The notes under the pieces are model-generated. The model was not told the origin of the DNA and ran no database searches. It saw only the letters and a list, made by a program, of their open reading frames with translations. Shown here in pieces: positions 1 to 12,544 of a DNA stretch of 64,000 nt. Origin of the DNA: Pseudoxanthomonas sp. J31 (GTDB lineage: Bacteria > Pseudomonadota > Gammaproteobacteria > Xanthomonadales > Xanthomonadaceae); assembly GCF_000510725.1 (NCBI RefSeq), contig NZ_AZNZ01000007.1:124001-188000 (forward strand), given 5' to 3'. Made by a program: the position numbers and the translations under genes. Positions within the stretch are counted from its first letter, which is position 1. The number at the start of each line of letters is the position of its first letter.

Positions 1-413
1 GATGGGAACTGTCACTGGCACGGGCGGCGGGTTGCCCCGCGCTTTCCATCCTTGCCCATACCGGTCGGTAAGTCGCTGAGTCCCCAGGGGAAACCGCGAC
101 GGGTCCTGTAGCTGTTGCCAGCCCTCCGGCAAACCGGAGCCGCGCATTATGCCCCGGCTGGCTTTCCTTTTGCAAATCAGCGGGTTTCGCCGGGCGGGCG
201 CAAGAGCCGTGCGCAGGCCAACGGAAGGCCGGCGGCACCGCCCGGGCAGGCCGCCGGCTTGCTTCCGGCCGGCACCGGCCAGCACAGGCCCGGCCAACCG
301 GAGCACGATGGGGCCGCCGGCGTGGCAACGCCAGGACCGGATACGGCGAAGGGCGCCATGGGGCGCCCTTCGCCGGGGTCGGCCACCGGGCCGCCCCCCT
401 GCCGCGTCGCGGC
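1..413. other. edge region downstream of infC, no supported gene
   Basis: In this family infC is normally followed by rpmI and rplT. Neither the basic L35 sequence nor any other recognisable product is encoded here, so rpmI, if conserved, lies beyond the left edge. What can be seen is a perfect 13-bp hairpin (separate entry) and a small 6-bp stem CTCCGG-CAAA-CCGGAG at 124-139. Short open frames exist on both strands but look like chance frames in GC-rich DNA. Confidence 0.6.
345..374 (-). terminator. perfect 13-bp hairpin 3' of infC
   Basis: GGCGAAGGGCGCC (345-357) pairs perfectly with GGCGCCCTTCGCC (362-374) around a 4-base loop. It starts about 40 bases past the infC stop. No run of U follows on the minus strand, so it may be a processing or attenuation structure between infC and the ribosomal protein genes expected further left rather than a classical intrinsic terminator. 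Confidence 0.5.
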
Positions 414-935
414 TTACTTCTTCTTCGGCGCGATCATCATGACCATCTGCCGGCCTTCCAGGCGCGGCCGCGACTCGATCACGATGTCCTCGCCCAGGTC
501 GGCCTCGATCCGGGCGGCCATCTGCCGGCCCAGCTCCTGGTGGCTCATCTCGCGCCCGCGGAAGCGGATGTTGACCTTGACCTTGTCGCCATCCTCCAGG
601 AAGCGGCGCATGTTGCGCAGCTTGATCTGGTAGTCGCCCTCGTCGGTGACCGGGCGGAACTTCACTTCCTTGATCTCGACCTGCTTGGACTTCTTCTTGG
701 CCTCGCTGGCCCGCTTCTGCTGTTCGAACTTGAACTTGCCGAAGTCCATGATCTTGCAGACCGGCGGATCCGCGTTGGGCTGGATCTCGACCAGGTCCAG
801 GTCCTCCTCTTCGGCAAGGCGCAGGGCCTCGTCGCGCGAAAGGACGCCGATCATTTCGCCATCGGACCCGATCACGCGCACGCGCGGGACACGGATCTCG
901 TGGTTCTTCCGGTTTTGCTTCTCGGGGGTGCTGAT
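414..935 (-). CDS. infC: translation initiation factor IF-3, AUC start codon
   Basis: IF-3 binds the 30S subunit, blocks premature 50S joining and proofreads start-codon/initiator-tRNA pairing. The 173-residue product has the usual N-domain (about 10-80, with the [14 protein letters not shown] stretch at 55-68), a lysine-rich linker and a C-domain ending MMIAPKKK. The first ATG/GTG-type start in frame (GTG at 881) would cut off a conserved basic N-terminus. Reading back in frame gives [19 protein letters not shown], starting at an ATC codon (935-933) eight bases after GGAG. A rare AUU/AUC start is a known infC trait: IF-3 discriminates against it and so represses its own synthesis. It lies 61 bases after thrS, the conserved order. 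The identity is certain; the start is strongly supported by homology. Confidence 0.95.
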   Translation of the reverse strand: MSTPEKQNRKNHEIRVPRVRVIGSDGEMIGVLSRDEALRLAEEEDLDLVEIQPNADPPVCKIMDFGKFKFEQQKRASEAKKKSKQVEIKEVKFRPVTDEGDYQIKLRNMRRFLEDGDKVKVNIRFRGREMSHQELGRQMAARIEADLGEDIVIESRPRLEGRQMVMMIAPKKK

Positions 936-964
936 ATTCCAGTCTCCGGGGGTGGTCTAGGCCA

Positions 965-987
965 CGTGCCGGCGCGGGGCCGGCACG
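965..987 (-). other. thrS-infC intergenic hairpin
   Basis: A perfect 9-bp stem, CGTGCCGGC (965-973) with GCCGGCACG (979-987), closes a 5-base loop directly after the thrS stop and about 30 bases before the infC ribosome binding site. No U-tract follows, so it looks like an mRNA processing or stabilising element between two co-transcribed genes rather than a terminator. Confidence 0.4.
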
Positions 988-996
988 CATCTGTTT

Positions 997-2901
997 TTAC
1001 GCCAGCTGCTGCGAACGCAAGGTATCGGCAAAGGCGGACACGGACATTGTGCCCAAATCTTCGCCGGTACGCGTGCGCACCGCCACGGCGCCGTTCTCCT
1101 TCTCGCGGTCGCCGACCACCAGCAGGTACGGCACGCGCTGCAGCGTGTGCTCGCGGATCTTAAAGCCGATCTTTTCGTTCCGCAAATCAGCCTCGACCCG
1201 GAAGCCTTGATTTGTAAGGCTTTTCCTAACCTCGTTCACGTATTCAGCCTGGGCGTCGGTGATGTTCATCACCACCGCCTGGACCGGCGCCAGCCAGGCC
1301 GGGAAGGCGCCGGCATGGTGCTCGATCAGGATGCCGATGAAGCGCTCCATCGAGCCGACGATGGCGCGGTGGAGCATGACCGGGTGCCGGCGCTGGCTGT
1401 GCTCGTCCACGTACTCGGCGCCCAGGCGCACCGGCATCATGAAGTCCACCTGCACCGTGCCCAGCTGCCAGGTGCGGCCCAGGGCGTCCTTCAGGTGGTA
1501 CTCGATCTTCGGGCCGTAGAACGCGCCCTCGCCCGGCAGCTCCTGCCACTCCACGCCGGAGGCGCGCAGGGCCGAGCGCAGGGCCTCCTCGGCCTTGTCC
1601 CAGGTGGCGTCGTCGCCCAGGCGGTTGTCCGGGCGCAGGGCGATCTTGACCTGGATGTCGTCGAAGCCGAAGTCGCCGTAGACCTTCAGCGCCTGCTGGT
1701 GGAAGGCGCGGACCTCGGACTCGATCTGCTCCTCGGTGCAGAAGATGTGGCCGTCGTCCTGGGTGAAGCCGCGCACGCGCAGGATGCCGTGCAGCGCGCC
1801 GGAGGGCTCGTTGCGGTGGCAGGAGCCGAACTCGCCGTAGCGGATCGGCAGGTCGCGGTAGCTGTGCAGGCCCTGGTTGAAGATCTGCACGTGGCCGGGG
1901 CAGTTCATCGGCTTCACCGCGTAGGTCCGCTTCTCGGACTCGGTGAAGAACATGTTGTCTTGGTAGTTGTCCCAGTGGCCGGACTTCTTCCACAGGGTCA
2001 CGTCCAGGATCTGCGGGCAGCGCACCTCGCCGTAGCCGGTCTCGCGGTAGACGCGGCGCATGTACTGCTCGACCACCTGCCACACCGCCCAGCCCTTGGG
2101 GTGCCAGAACACCAGGCCCGGGGCCTCTTCCTGCAGGTGGAACAGGTCCTGCTGCTTGCCGATGCGGCGGTGGTCGCGCTTCTCGGCCTCCTCCATGCGC
2201 TGGATGTAGGCCTTCAGCTGCTTCTCGTCGGCCCAGGCGGTGCCGTAGATGCGCTGCAGCTGCTCGTTCTTCGAGTCGCCGCGCCAGTACGCGCCGGAGA
2301 TGCGGGTCAGCTTGAAGGCCTTCAGGAAGCGGGTGTTGGGCACGTGCGGGCCGCGGCACATGTCCACGTATTCCTGGTGGTAGTACAGGCCCATGTGGGT
2401 CACTTCCGGGCCCATGTCCTCGATCAGGCGCAGCTTGTAGTCCTCGCCGCGGGCCTTGAACACCTCGATGACCTCCTCGCGCGGGGTCATCTTCTTGATG
2501 ACGTCGTAGTCCTGGGCGATCAGCTCGCGCATGCGCTGCTCGATCGCGGCCAGGTCCTCGGGGGTGAACGGGCGCTCGGAATAGATGTCGTAGTAGAACC
2601 CTTCCGCGATCACCGGGCCGATCACCATCTTCACGTCCGGGTACAGCTGCTTGACCGCGTGGCCGACCAGGTGGGCGCAGGAGTGGCGGATGATCTCCAC
2701 GCCCTCCTCGTCCTTGGGGGTGATGATGCGCAGGGTGGCGTCGTGGTCGATGACGTCGCAGGCGTCGACCAGCTTGCCGTCGACCTGGCCGGCGACCGTG
2801 GCCTTGGCCAGGCCGGCGCCGATCGACTGCGCGACCTGCATGACGGTGACGGGACCTTCGAACTGGCGCTGGCTGCCGTCGGGGAGGGTGATGGTGATCA
2901 T
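997..2901 (-). CDS. thrS: threonine--tRNA ligase
   Basis: ThrRS charges tRNA-Thr and hydrolyses mischarged Ser-tRNA-Thr. The 634-residue product has the full class II layout: TGS domain (1-61, [10 protein letters not shown]), editing domain with the zinc-type HSCAH motif (H73, H77), catalytic core with MNCPGH, the [10 protein letters not shown] motif 2 and the IVGSMERF motif 3 region, and a C-terminal anticodon-binding domain. An upstream in-frame start at 2988 would add 29 residues encoded by an intergenic repeat, so ATG 2901 is chosen; it matches the family N-terminus, although no clear Shine-Dalgarno precedes it. infC follows, as in other gammaproteobacteria. A possible minus-strand -10 (TAGAAT) lies at 3168-3173. 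Confidence 0.97.
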   Translation of the reverse strand: MITITLPDGSQRQFEGPVTVMQVAQSIGAGLAKATVAGQVDGKLVDACDVIDHDATLRIITPKDEEGVEIIRHSCAHLVGHAVKQLYPDVKMVIGPVIAEGFYYDIYSERPFTPEDLAAIEQRMRELIAQDYDVIKKMTPREEVIEVFKARGEDYKLRLIEDMGPEVTHMGLYYHQEYVDMCRGPHVPNTRFLKAFKLTRISGAYWRGDSKNEQLQRIYGTAWADEKQLKAYIQRMEEAEKRDHRRIGKQQDLFHLQEEAPGLVFWHPKGWAVWQVVEQYMRRVYRETGYGEVRCPQILDVTLWKKSGHWDNYQDNMFFTESEKRTYAVKPMNCPGHVQIFNQGLHSYRDLPIRYGEFGSCHRNEPSGALHGILRVRGFTQDDGHIFCTEEQIESEVRAFHQQALKVYGDFGFDDIQVKIALRPDNRLGDDATWDKAEEALRSALRASGVEWQELPGEGAFYGPKIEYHLKDALGRTWQLGTVQVDFMMPVRLGAEYVDEHSQRRHPVMLHRAIVGSMERFIGILIEHHAGAFPAWLAPVQAVVMNITDAQAEYVNEVRKSLTNQGFRVEADLRNEKIGFKIREHTLQRVPYLLVVGDREKENGAVAVRTRTGEDLGTMSVSAFADTLRSQQLA

Positions 2902-3265
2902 TGGGGAAGAAGCCGTGATTGGTGATTGGTGATTCGTGATTGGGATGGCATCGGGACCGGGGCCAGGGCGGCCGCTTCGAATCCCCAACTACGAATCACC
3001 AATCACGAACCGCAAAAAAAGCGCCACCAGGCGCCTGCAGACGTGGCAGCCTGGGGGGCGGTCAGCGGTAGGCGGTGGTAGTGCTCATGTCGCACGCTCG
3101 GCCGGCGTCTTCCGCGGGCCACCTTGTCCTGGGGCGCGCCGGCACCGTGCCGGCGGCGAGGCCCCCGATTCTAGCGCAGCCGGGCGGACGGACGTAGTGG
3201 CGGGCCCCGTGGCATCATGTCCCGCCGTTGCAGCACCGTTCCGGGCTCGGAGGAGCCGGTTTCGC
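2902..3265. other. divergent intergenic region, thrS / LacI-type regulator
   Basis: This stretch of 364 bases separates the divergent thrS and regulator genes. It contains the inverted GATTGG-type repeat pair (separate entry), an A7 tract near 3014 beside a GCGCCACCAGGCGC palindrome, and a minus-strand TAGAAT (3168-3173) that could be the thrS -10 box. I see no copy of the ATGAATACGTATGC site found elsewhere in the locus and no coding frame I can support. Confidence 0.5.
2922..3006. repeat. dispersed intergenic inverted repeat (GATTGGTGATTCG family)
   Basis: GTGATTGGTGATTCGT (2922-2937) and ACGAATCACCAATCAC (2991-3006) are perfect 16-base inverted arms 53 bases apart. The left arm is also internally repetitive (GTGATTG iterated). 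It lies upstream of thrS. A relative built from CGAATCCCCAATCC units sits between sufB and sufC (21,611-21,654). Such short tandem/inverted units are typical of xanthomonad intergenic DNA; a role is unknown. Confidence 0.7.
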
Positions 3266-4300
3266 ATGACCATCCGGGGCAAGGCCACGTCCCTCGACAT
3301 CGCCCACCTGGCCGGGGTATCCCAGCCGACCGTCTCGCGCGCCCTGCGCGGGCACCCGTCGGTCAACCCCGAGACCCGGCGCCGGATCCTGGCCATTGCC
3401 CGCGAGCTCAACTACAAGGTCGACAAGAACGCCTCCAACCTGCGCGCCCAGCAGTCCGGGACCCTGGCCCTGCTGTTCTTCGAGGACCCGACCCCGGACG
3501 ACTCGCTGATCAACCCGTTCTTCCACTCCATGCTCGGGTCGATCACCCGGGCCTGCGCGCGGTGCGGCTACGACCTGCTGGTCTCCTTCCAGCAGCTGTC
3601 GACCAACTGGCACGCGGACTTCGCCGACAGCCACAAGGCCGACGGCATCATCCTGCTGGGCTACGGCGACTACCTGGAATCGCAGTCGCGACTGCAGCAG
3701 CTGGTCGAACAGGGCACCCACTTCGTGCGCTGGGGCGCGGCCCTGCCCGGGGAGCCGGGGGTGTCGATCGGCTGCGACAACTTCCAGGGCGGGCACGACA
3801 TCACCGCCCACCTGCTGGAACGCGGCTGCCGCCGGATCGCCTTCCTCGGCCACGCCTCCGAGCACTACCCCGAGTTCCGCGAGCGCTGGCGCGGGTACCA
3901 GGCTGCGCTACGCGAGGCCGGGATCGAGCCGGAACCGGAGCTGCAGGCCGATGCCATCACCACCGAGCAGTCCGGCTACCAGGCCGCGCGCGCCCTGCTG
4001 GACGCCGGCCAGTCCTTCGACGGCGTGTTCGGGGCCAGCGACCTGATCGCCCTGGGCGCGATGAAGGCCCTGCGCGAGGACGGACTGGCCATGCCCGAGG
4101 ACGTGGCGGTGGTCGGCTTCGACGACATCGCCATGGCCAGCTTCGCCCAGCCGCCGCTGTCGACCGTGCAGCAGGACACCAAGCAGGCCGGCGAAGTACT
4201 GGTGGACAGCCTGATCCGGCTGATCCAGCGCGAACCGGTGGAGAGCCAGCGGCTGCCGGTGCGGCTGGTGCTGCGCGAGTCCAGCCGGCGGCCCGGCTGA
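3266..4300 (+). CDS. LacI-family transcriptional regulator of alpha-glucan genes
   Basis: This 344-residue repressor-type regulator has an N-terminal LacI helix-turn-helix (about 8-29, [11 protein letters not shown]), the hinge region and a periplasmic-binding-protein-like sugar-sensing domain with [17 protein letters not shown] and [12 protein letters not shown], normal for the family. Translation starts at ATG 3266, ten bases after a GGAGGAG at 3249-3255. It lies convergent to the amylase/transporter operon and next to three further glucan enzymes, so a maltose/maltodextrin-type inducer is inferred. Its likely operators are the two identical palindromes at 7,572-7,588 and 12,528-12,544, since their CG-centred symmetry fits LacI-family sites. 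No such site precedes this gene itself. The exact effector cannot be read from the sequence. Confidence 0.88.
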   Translation: MTIRGKATSLDIAHLAGVSQPTVSRALRGHPSVNPETRRRILAIARELNYKVDKNASNLRAQQSGTLALLFFEDPTPDDSLINPFFHSMLGSITRACARCGYDLLVSFQQLSTNWHADFADSHKADGIILLGYGDYLESQSRLQQLVEQGTHFVRWGAALPGEPGVSIGCDNFQGGHDITAHLLERGCRRIAFLGHASEHYPEFRERWRGYQAALREAGIEPEPELQADAITTEQSGYQAARALLDAGQSFDGVFGASDLIALGAMKALREDGLAMPEDVAVVGFDDIAMASFAQPPLSTVQQDTKQAGEVLVDSLIRLIQREPVESQRLPVRLVLRESSRRPG

Positions 4301-4309
4301 GCACCGCCG

Positions 4310-4336
4310 CAGGGCGCCCGGCAACCGGCGCCCCTG
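4310..4336. terminator. possible bidirectional hairpin between convergent genes
   Basis: CAGGGCGCC (4310-4318) can pair with GGCGCCCCTG (4327-4336) with one bulged C. It sits in the 42-base gap between the regulator stop and the stop of the convergent amylase gene. There is no U-tract on either strand, so this is only a candidate. Confidence 0.3.
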
Positions 4337-4342
4337 CCCTGC

Positions 4343-5998
4343 TTACTGCCGCGGCGTGGCCTTCAGCGCGGCCTGGCGCAGGTCGGCGCGGGTCACCGGG
4401 CCGTCGTACAGGAACACGCGCACGCCGTGCGCCGGCACCTCGACCCGGAGCTTGCGCCCGACACTGACCTCCTGGCCGCTGAAGCCGTCGCGCCAGCGCC
4501 CGGGCTGGAGCATGCGGGTGACCGTCGCCGTGCGCGGACGGTCGCCCTTGTTGAGCAGGACCAGGGCGGTCTGGGCCTGGCCGGCGTCCTCGTAGACCCG
4601 GTAGAACACCGCGCTGTCGCCCTGCAGTTCGACGTTCAGCTGCACCCCGCGCTGCAGCGCCGGCGAGGCCTTGCGCAGGTTGGCGATGCGCCGCAGGCTG
4701 GCGTGGATCGGGTGCGCGGGGGCGGCCTGGATGTTCTCCACGCCGTAGTAGGCGCGGTTGCCGCCGTGCTCGCCCTGGCCGCGCATGAACCCGGTCTCCG
4801 AGCCGTAGTAGACCACCGGGATGCCGCGTGCGGTGAACAGCCAGTTGTGCGCGTCGATGAAGCCCTCGTCGCTGGCGTCCATGCGCGGCATGTCGTGGTT
4901 GTCGTAGAAGGTGGCCAGCTCGTACGGGTTGGCGTACGGGCCGTCCTCCAGGTACAGCGCTTCGGCCAGGCGTTCGAACCCGGCGCTGGCCTGGCGCGAG
5001 AACACCTCGTCCATGGCCTTCTTCATCGGGAAGTCGAGCACGCTCACCCCGCCGTTCTCCGGGCGGGTGAACTGGGCGATGTTGGCCGCCTCGTAGTCGA
5101 ACGATTCGCCGAACATGAACATGCCCGGGTGGCGCTCGCGGATGCGGTCGGTGAAGGCCTTCCAGAACGCCAGCGGCTGGTGGCGGATGGTGTCGATGCG
5201 CAGCGCGTCCACGCCTTGGCCGATCCACTGCAGGTAGGCGCCAACCAGGTAGTCCATCACCGCCGGGTTGTCGGCATTGAGGTCGGCCAGCTGGGCCAGG
5301 TCGGGCTTGTCGTTGTAGAAGGCGTGCAGCGGGTTGCCGGCCGGGTCCAGCCGTTCCGGCGGCAGGTTCTGGTGGTCGGCCACCAGCCGCCCCTCGGCGT
5401 CGAAGATCTGGCCGTACTGCGGCTGCGCCACCGGCATGGTCCAGCCCGGCGAACCGTGGTTGGCGACGACGTCCAGCACGGTCTTCAGGCCATGGCCGCG
5501 CAGGCCGGCGGTCAGGCCGGCGAAGTCCAGGCCCTCGCTGGGCAGGTGCTCGTCCAGGCGGTAGAAATTGACGCCCCAGTAGCCGTGGAAGCCGGTCTTG
5601 CCCTGGTCGGTGAGGAAGCCGTCGCAGGTGATCGGGTCGCCACCGGTGAAGGCCTGGTCCGGGTTGTCCACGATCGGCGTGATCCACACCGCGGTGAAGC
5701 CCATGTCGGCGATGTAGCCGGCGTTGTCGAGCAGGCCGCGGAAGTCGCCGCCCAGGTAGCCGACGTTGCCGACCACGCCGTCGCAGGGCTCCAGCGGCCG
5801 GTCGAAGGTGTGGTGCTCGCCGCCCTGGTCGCGGTGGTCGTTGGCCGGATCGCCGTTGACGAAGCGATCGGTCATCACGAAGTACACCGCCTCGCTGGCG
5901 AACGGTTCGCGGGTGCCGTAGATGGACTGGGCGAAGGCCGGTGCGGCGGCGACCGCCAGCGCCGTGCCCAGCAGGGCCTTGTGCAGGAAGCGATTCAT
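4343..5998 (-). CDS. exported GH13 alpha-amylase / cyclomaltodextrinase-type enzyme
   Basis: This 551-residue GH13 enzyme has a Sec signal peptide (1-23, cut after AFA) and so acts in the periplasm or outside. The four conserved regions are present: DVVANHG (about 176-182), [12 protein letters not shown] with nucleophile D269, MFGESFD with acid/base E298, and YDNHD with D369. A C-terminal beta-sandwich follows. This type is often annotated as cyclomaltodextrin glucanotransferase or alpha-amylase; hydrolysis of alpha-1,4-glucan is safe, transglycosylation is not established. Its ATG overlaps the transporter stop (ATGA), so the two are translationally coupled, with this gene second in the operon. 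Confidence 0.92.
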   Translation of the reverse strand: MNRFLHKALLGTALAVAAAPAFAQSIYGTREPFASEAVYFVMTDRFVNGDPANDHRDQGGEHHTFDRPLEPCDGVVGNVGYLGGDFRGLLDNAGYIADMGFTAVWITPIVDNPDQAFTGGDPITCDGFLTDQGKTGFHGYWGVNFYRLDEHLPSEGLDFAGLTAGLRGHGLKTVLDVVANHGSPGWTMPVAQPQYGQIFDAEGRLVADHQNLPPERLDPAGNPLHAFYNDKPDLAQLADLNADNPAVMDYLVGAYLQWIGQGVDALRIDTIRHQPLAFWKAFTDRIRERHPGMFMFGESFDYEAANIAQFTRPENGGVSVLDFPMKKAMDEVFSRQASAGFERLAEALYLEDGPYANPYELATFYDNHDMPRMDASDEGFIDAHNWLFTARGIPVVYYGSETGFMRGQGEHGGNRAYYGVENIQAAPAHPIHASLRRIANLRKASPALQRGVQLNVELQGDSAVFYRVYEDAGQAQTALVLLNKGDRPRTATVTRMLQPGRWRDGFSGQEVSVGRKLRVEVPAHGVRVFLYDGPVTRADLRQAALKATPRQ

Positions 5999-7476
5999 GC
6001 GCGCGCCTCCGCGGTGCGCGGCACCGCCAGCACGCAGGCCGCGGCCAGCACCAGGCTGGCGCCACCCAGGGCCAGGGCCCACAGCGGCTGGCCGCCGAAC
6101 AGCGCACGCAGCAGGAAGCCCAGCAGGCTGGCCGCGACCAGCTGCGGGATCACGATGAAGAAATTGAAGATGCCCATGTAAACGCCCATCTTGGCCGCCG
6201 GCAGGCTGTCGGACAGCATCGCGTACGGCAGGGAAAGGATCGAGGCCCAGGCGAAGCCCACGCCGACCATCGACAGCAGCAGCCACTGCGGATCGCGCAC
6301 CCACAGGAAGGACAGCAGGCCCAGCGCGCCCAGGCACAGGTTGAGCACGTGGGTGCCGCGCAGGCCGATGCGTGCGGCCAGCCATGGGATGGCGATGGCC
6401 GCCACCGCGGCGAAGCCGTTGTAGGCGGCGAACAGCACGCCGACCCAGTTGGCGCCTTCGTTGTAGGCGGCCGAGGTCGGGTCGTTGCTGCCGAAGTGGG
6501 TGCCGGCCACCGCCGCGGTGGTGTAGATCCACATCGCGAACAGGGCGAACCAGGAGAAGAACTGGACCACGGCCAGGCGGCGCATGGTGCGCGGCATGGC
6601 GCGCAGGTCGGCGGCGATGGCCGGCAGCATGCTCCCGGCCGGCAGCACCCGCGCCACCAGCAGCAGCACGCCGTAGGCCGCGGCCATGCCGGCCAGCACG
6701 TAGAGCATGCGGTCCCAGCCGTTGGCCGCGATCAGCGCCGCCAGGCCCAGGCCGGCCACCAGCCAGGCCAGCGCCGGCAGCGGGCCGGGCACGGAGGCCA
6801 TGACAGGGGCCGGCTCCGGCGACTCGGCCTGTTCGAAGCGGGCCAGGTCCTCCGGCGGGTACTCGCGGGTGCGCAGCACGGTCCAGCCGATCGCGCCCAG
6901 CAGCACCACGCCGCCGACGTAGAACGCGTAGCGCACGGTGTCCGGCACTTCGCCCGGGCCGGCGGTGTTTGCCACGCCTGCCTTGGCCAGCAGCCACGGC
7001 AGCAGGCTGGCCACGATCGCGCCCACGCCGATGAAGAAGCTCTGCATGGCGTAGCCGCTGGCACGCTGCTCCTGTGGCAGCTGGTCGCCGACGAAGGCGC
7101 GGAACGGCTCCATCGAGATGTTGATCGAGGCATCGAGGATCCACAGCATGCCGGCGGCGATCCACAGCGCCGGGGAGTGCGGCATGAAGAACAGGGCCAG
7201 GGTCGCCAGCACCGCGCCGGCGAGGAAGTACGGGCGGCGCCGGCCCAGCGGGGTCCAGGTGCGGTCGGAGAGATAGCCCACCACCGGCTGCACCAGCAGG
7301 CCGGTCAGCGGTGCGGCGATCCACAGCCCCGGCACCTGCTCCATGTCCGCGCCCAGGGTCTGGAAGATGCGGCTGACGTTGGCGTTCTGCAGGGCAAACC
7401 CGAACTGGATGCCCAGGAAGCCGAAGCACATGTTCCAGATCTGCCAGAACGACAGGCGTGGTTTGCGTTCAATCAC
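5995..7476 (-). CDS. MFS/GPH-type sugar transporter (maltose or maltodextrin)
   Basis: This 493-residue inner-membrane transporter has about 12 hydrophobic helices. It carries the GPH/SLC45-like signature region YLSDRTWTPLGRRRPY after helix 2 and NANVSRIFQTLG in helix 1, as in sucrose/maltose:proton symporters. It starts at GTG 7476: GGAGGGGGG lies just upstream, and longer in-frame starts would add a soluble arginine-rich tail that fits no family member. It is the first gene of a two-gene operon with the amylase and is divergent from the pullulanase, with a shared palindromic operator between them. It probably imports the maltose and short glucans made by the exported enzymes. Confidence 0.9.
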   Translation of the reverse strand: MIERKPRLSFWQIWNMCFGFLGIQFGFALQNANVSRIFQTLGADMEQVPGLWIAAPLTGLLVQPVVGYLSDRTWTPLGRRRPYFLAGAVLATLALFFMPHSPALWIAAGMLWILDASINISMEPFRAFVGDQLPQEQRASGYAMQSFFIGVGAIVASLLPWLLAKAGVANTAGPGEVPDTVRYAFYVGGVVLLGAIGWTVLRTREYPPEDLARFEQAESPEPAPVMASVPGPLPALAWLVAGLGLAALIAANGWDRMLYVLAGMAAAYGVLLLVARVLPAGSMLPAIAADLRAMPRTMRRLAVVQFFSWFALFAMWIYTTAAVAGTHFGSNDPTSAAYNEGANWVGVLFAAYNGFAAVAAIAIPWLAARIGLRGTHVLNLCLGALGLLSFLWVRDPQWLLLSMVGVGFAWASILSLPYAMLSDSLPAAKMGVYMGIFNFFIVIPQLVAASLLGFLLRALFGGQPLWALALGGASLVLAAACVLAVPRTAEARA

Positions 7477-7571
7477 GCTGTATCCCCCCTCCGGGAACCG
7501 TTGCGTCGCGATCCGCCGGCCGGCGGTACCGGGGCATGGTAGGCGGCGGCCGTACGCGGCGGACAGCGCAT

Positions 7572-7588
7572 GCATACGTATTCATCGG
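7572..7588 (-). promoter_or_regulatory. palindromic operator, copy 1 (transporter/pullulanase promoter)
   Basis: Read on the minus strand the sequence is CCGATGAATACGTATGC, with a symmetric ATACGTAT core. The identical 17-mer occurs on the plus strand at 12,528-12,544. Its place between the divergent transporter and pullulanase genes and its CG-centred symmetry fit binding by the LacI-type regulator at 3,266-4,300. Confidence 0.75.
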
Positions 7589-7681
7589 CATGTGCGCCCA
7601 TGCTGCACTGCACCCGTGGGATAGTGCGGCCCCTCGCGCCGCGGCCGGCTGCCGTGGACGCGGAGCGTTCTGGGAGGGGCG

Positions 7682-10447
<2,766 letters not shown>

Positions 10448-10453
10448 GCCCCC

Positions 10454-12520
10454 ATGCCCGCACGACGTCTCCCGCGCCGCCCCCGCGCCCTGCTCGCCCT
10501 GCTGCTCCTTGCAGCAGCCGCCCTGCCCCTCCACGCCCGCGACCTGGCACGGATCGAGTCCCCCGGCCAGGTGCTGGCGGTGACCATCGAAGCCCAGCAC
10601 GAGGACCGCCTGGCCTACCGCGTCGAACGCCGTGGCAAGCCCGTGATCGCCTCCTCGCGCCTGGGCTTCCTGCTTGGCGACGGCCGCCTGGAGCGCAACC
10701 TGGAGCTGATCGACCACTCCAGCCGCAGCTTCGACGAGACCTGGGAGCAGCCCTGGGGCGAGCGCCGCCTGACCCGCAACCGCTACAACGAGCTGCGCGC
10801 GCGCTTCGCCGAGCGTCCGGCCGAGCCGGGCCAGCCGCCACGGCGGATCGACGTGGTGTTCCGCGTCTACGACGACGGCGTCGGTTTCCGCTACGAGTTC
10901 CCGGCCGAGCCGGGACCGCGCCAGGTGCGCATCCGCCAGGAGCTGACCGAGTTCGCCCTGGCCGATGCGGACAACACCACCGCCTGGTGGATCCCCGCGT
11001 TCGAATGGAACCGCGAGGAATACCTGTACTCGCGCACCCCGCTGCGCGAGATCGGCACCGCGCAGACGCCGCTGACCCTGCGCACCGGCGACGGGCTGCA
11101 CGTCTCCATCCACGAGGCGGCGCTGGTCGACTACGCCGGCATGAACCTGGCCCGTGGCGACGGCAACGTGCTGCGCGCCGCGCTGACCCCGTCCAGCGAG
11201 GGCGGCGCGGTGAACCGCACCACCCCGTTCGCCACCCCGTGGCGCACGATCCAGATCGGCGAGCGTGCCGGTGACCTGGTCGAGTCCAGCCTGATCCTCA
11301 ACCTCAACGAGCCCAACGCCATCGGCGACGTCAGCTGGTTCAAGCCGGCCAAGTACGTGGGCGTGTGGTGGTCGCTGCACCTGGAGAAGGAGACCTGGGG
11401 CACCGGCCCCAGGCACGGCGCGACCACCGCCAATACCCGCCGCTACATCGACTTCGCCGCGAAGAACGGCTTCCGCGGCGTGCTGGTGGAAGGCTGGAAC
11501 CCGGGCTGGGACGGCAACTGGTTCGCCAACGGCTGGGGCTTCGACTTCACCCGCTCCACCCCGGACTTCGACCTGCCGAAACTGGCCAAGTACGCCGCCG
11601 GCAAGGGCGTGCACCTGATCGGCCACCACGAAACCGCCTGCGCGGTCAGCCATTACGAACGCCAGCTGGAGGCGGCCTTCGACCTGTACGCGCGCAACGG
11701 CGTGGACGTGGTCAAGACCGGCTACGTCTGCGACGCCGGTGACATCCAGCGCCAGGACCAGCCTGGCGGCCCGGTGGTGCGCGAGTGGCACGAGGGCCAG
11801 TGGATGAGCAACCACCACCTGCGCGTGGTCCAGGCCGCGGCGGAGCGGAAGATCGCGGTCAACGCCCACGAGCCGATCAAGGACACCGGCCTGCGCCGCA
11901 CGTACCCGAACTGGGTCTCGCGCGAGGGTGCGCGCGGCATGGAATTCGCCGCCTGGGCCGATCCGCCGAACCCGCCGGAGCACGAGGCCACCCTGGTGTT
12001 CACCCGCATGCTGGCCGGGCCGATGGACTTCACCCCGGGCATCGTCAGCCTGGTCGGCCGCAACGGCCAGAAGCTGCGCAGCACCCTGGCCAAGCAGCTG
12101 GCGCTGTACGTGGTCCTGTACAGCCCGATCCAGATGGTCGCCGACCTGCCCGAGCACTACGCCAGGCAGCCGCAGGCGCTGAAGTTCATCCGCGACGTGG
12201 CGGTGGACTGGGAGGAAAGCCGCATGGTCGACGGTTCGGTCGGCGAGTACGCGGTGCTGGCACGCAAGGCGCGCGGCGGCGGGGAGTGGTTCCTCGGCGC
12301 GGTCGGCGACGACACCCCGCGCGTGCTGCAGGCGCCACTGTCCTTCCTCGATGCCGGCCGCCGCTATCGCGCCGAGATCTATCGCGACGGCGACGGCGCG
12401 GACTGGGAGCACAAGCCCTTCGCCTTCGTCCACGAAACCCGCGAAGTCGGCGCCGGCGACGTGCTGGAGCTGCGCCTGGGCCGCGGCGGTGGCCAGGCCG
12501 TGCGGTTCGTGCCGCTGTAA
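10454..12520 (+). CDS. GH97 alpha-glucosidase (SusB-like)
   Basis: This 688-residue glycoside hydrolase family 97 member is exported: residues 1-28 are a signal peptide (LLALLLLAAAALPLHA). It has an N-terminal beta-super-sandwich, a central barrel with HETACAVSHYERQ and NAHEPIKDTGLRRTYPNW (E473), then ARGMEFAAW and PPEHEATLVFTRMLAGPMDFTPG (E509, E511), and a C-terminal beta domain. The carboxylates in these two segments fit the inverting, SusB-type branch that hydrolyses alpha-glucosides; I have not aligned it to confirm the catalytic pair. It starts six bases after the pullulanase stop, so the two are co-transcribed. Together they would convert branched glucans to glucose outside the inner membrane. 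Confidence 0.9.
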   Translation: MPARRLPRRPRALLALLLLAAAALPLHARDLARIESPGQVLAVTIEAQHEDRLAYRVERRGKPVIASSRLGFLLGDGRLERNLELIDHSSRSFDETWEQPWGERRLTRNRYNELRARFAERPAEPGQPPRRIDVVFRVYDDGVGFRYEFPAEPGPRQVRIRQELTEFALADADNTTAWWIPAFEWNREEYLYSRTPLREIGTAQTPLTLRTGDGLHVSIHEAALVDYAGMNLARGDGNVLRAALTPSSEGGAVNRTTPFATPWRTIQIGERAGDLVESSLILNLNEPNAIGDVSWFKPAKYVGVWWSLHLEKETWGTGPRHGATTANTRRYIDFAAKNGFRGVLVEGWNPGWDGNWFANGWGFDFTRSTPDFDLPKLAKYAAGKGVHLIGHHETACAVSHYERQLEAAFDLYARNGVDVVKTGYVCDAGDIQRQDQPGGPVVREWHEGQWMSNHHLRVVQAAAERKIAVNAHEPIKDTGLRRTYPNWVSREGARGMEFAAWADPPNPPEHEATLVFTRMLAGPMDFTPGIVSLVGRNGQKLRSTLAKQLALYVVLYSPIQMVADLPEHYARQPQALKFIRDVAVDWEESRMVDGSVGEYAVLARKARGGGEWFLGAVGDDTPRVLQAPLSFLDAGRRYRAEIYRDGDGADWEHKPFAFVHETREVGAGDVLELRLGRGGGQAVRFVPL

Positions 12521-12527
12521 GGCGCTC

Positions 12528-12544
12528 CCGATGAATACGTATGC
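12528..12544 (+). promoter_or_regulatory. palindromic operator, copy 2 (transglucosidase promoter)
   Basis: CCGATGAATACGTATGC is identical over 17 bases to the site at 7,572-7,588 in the opposite orientation. It lies just after the GH97 stop and about 175 bases before the transglucosidase start, so that gene probably has its own regulated promoter. A bulged hairpin (GCGCCCCC with GGGGGCGC, 12,543-12,570) abuts the site. Confidence 0.75.

Noticed and set aside
6-34. TGGCAC...TTGC resembling a sigma-54 promoter
   Set aside because: The spacing between the two elements is ten bases instead of the required five.
177-386. Frame of 69 codons downstream of infC, considered as rpmI
   Set aside because: It lacks the lysine/arginine-rich L35 sequence and includes the hairpin region; composition is chance-like.
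2922-3006. Repeats before thrS as a CRISPR array
   Set aside because: Units are about 8-16 bases, inverted rather than regularly spaced, with no unique spacers and no cas genes.
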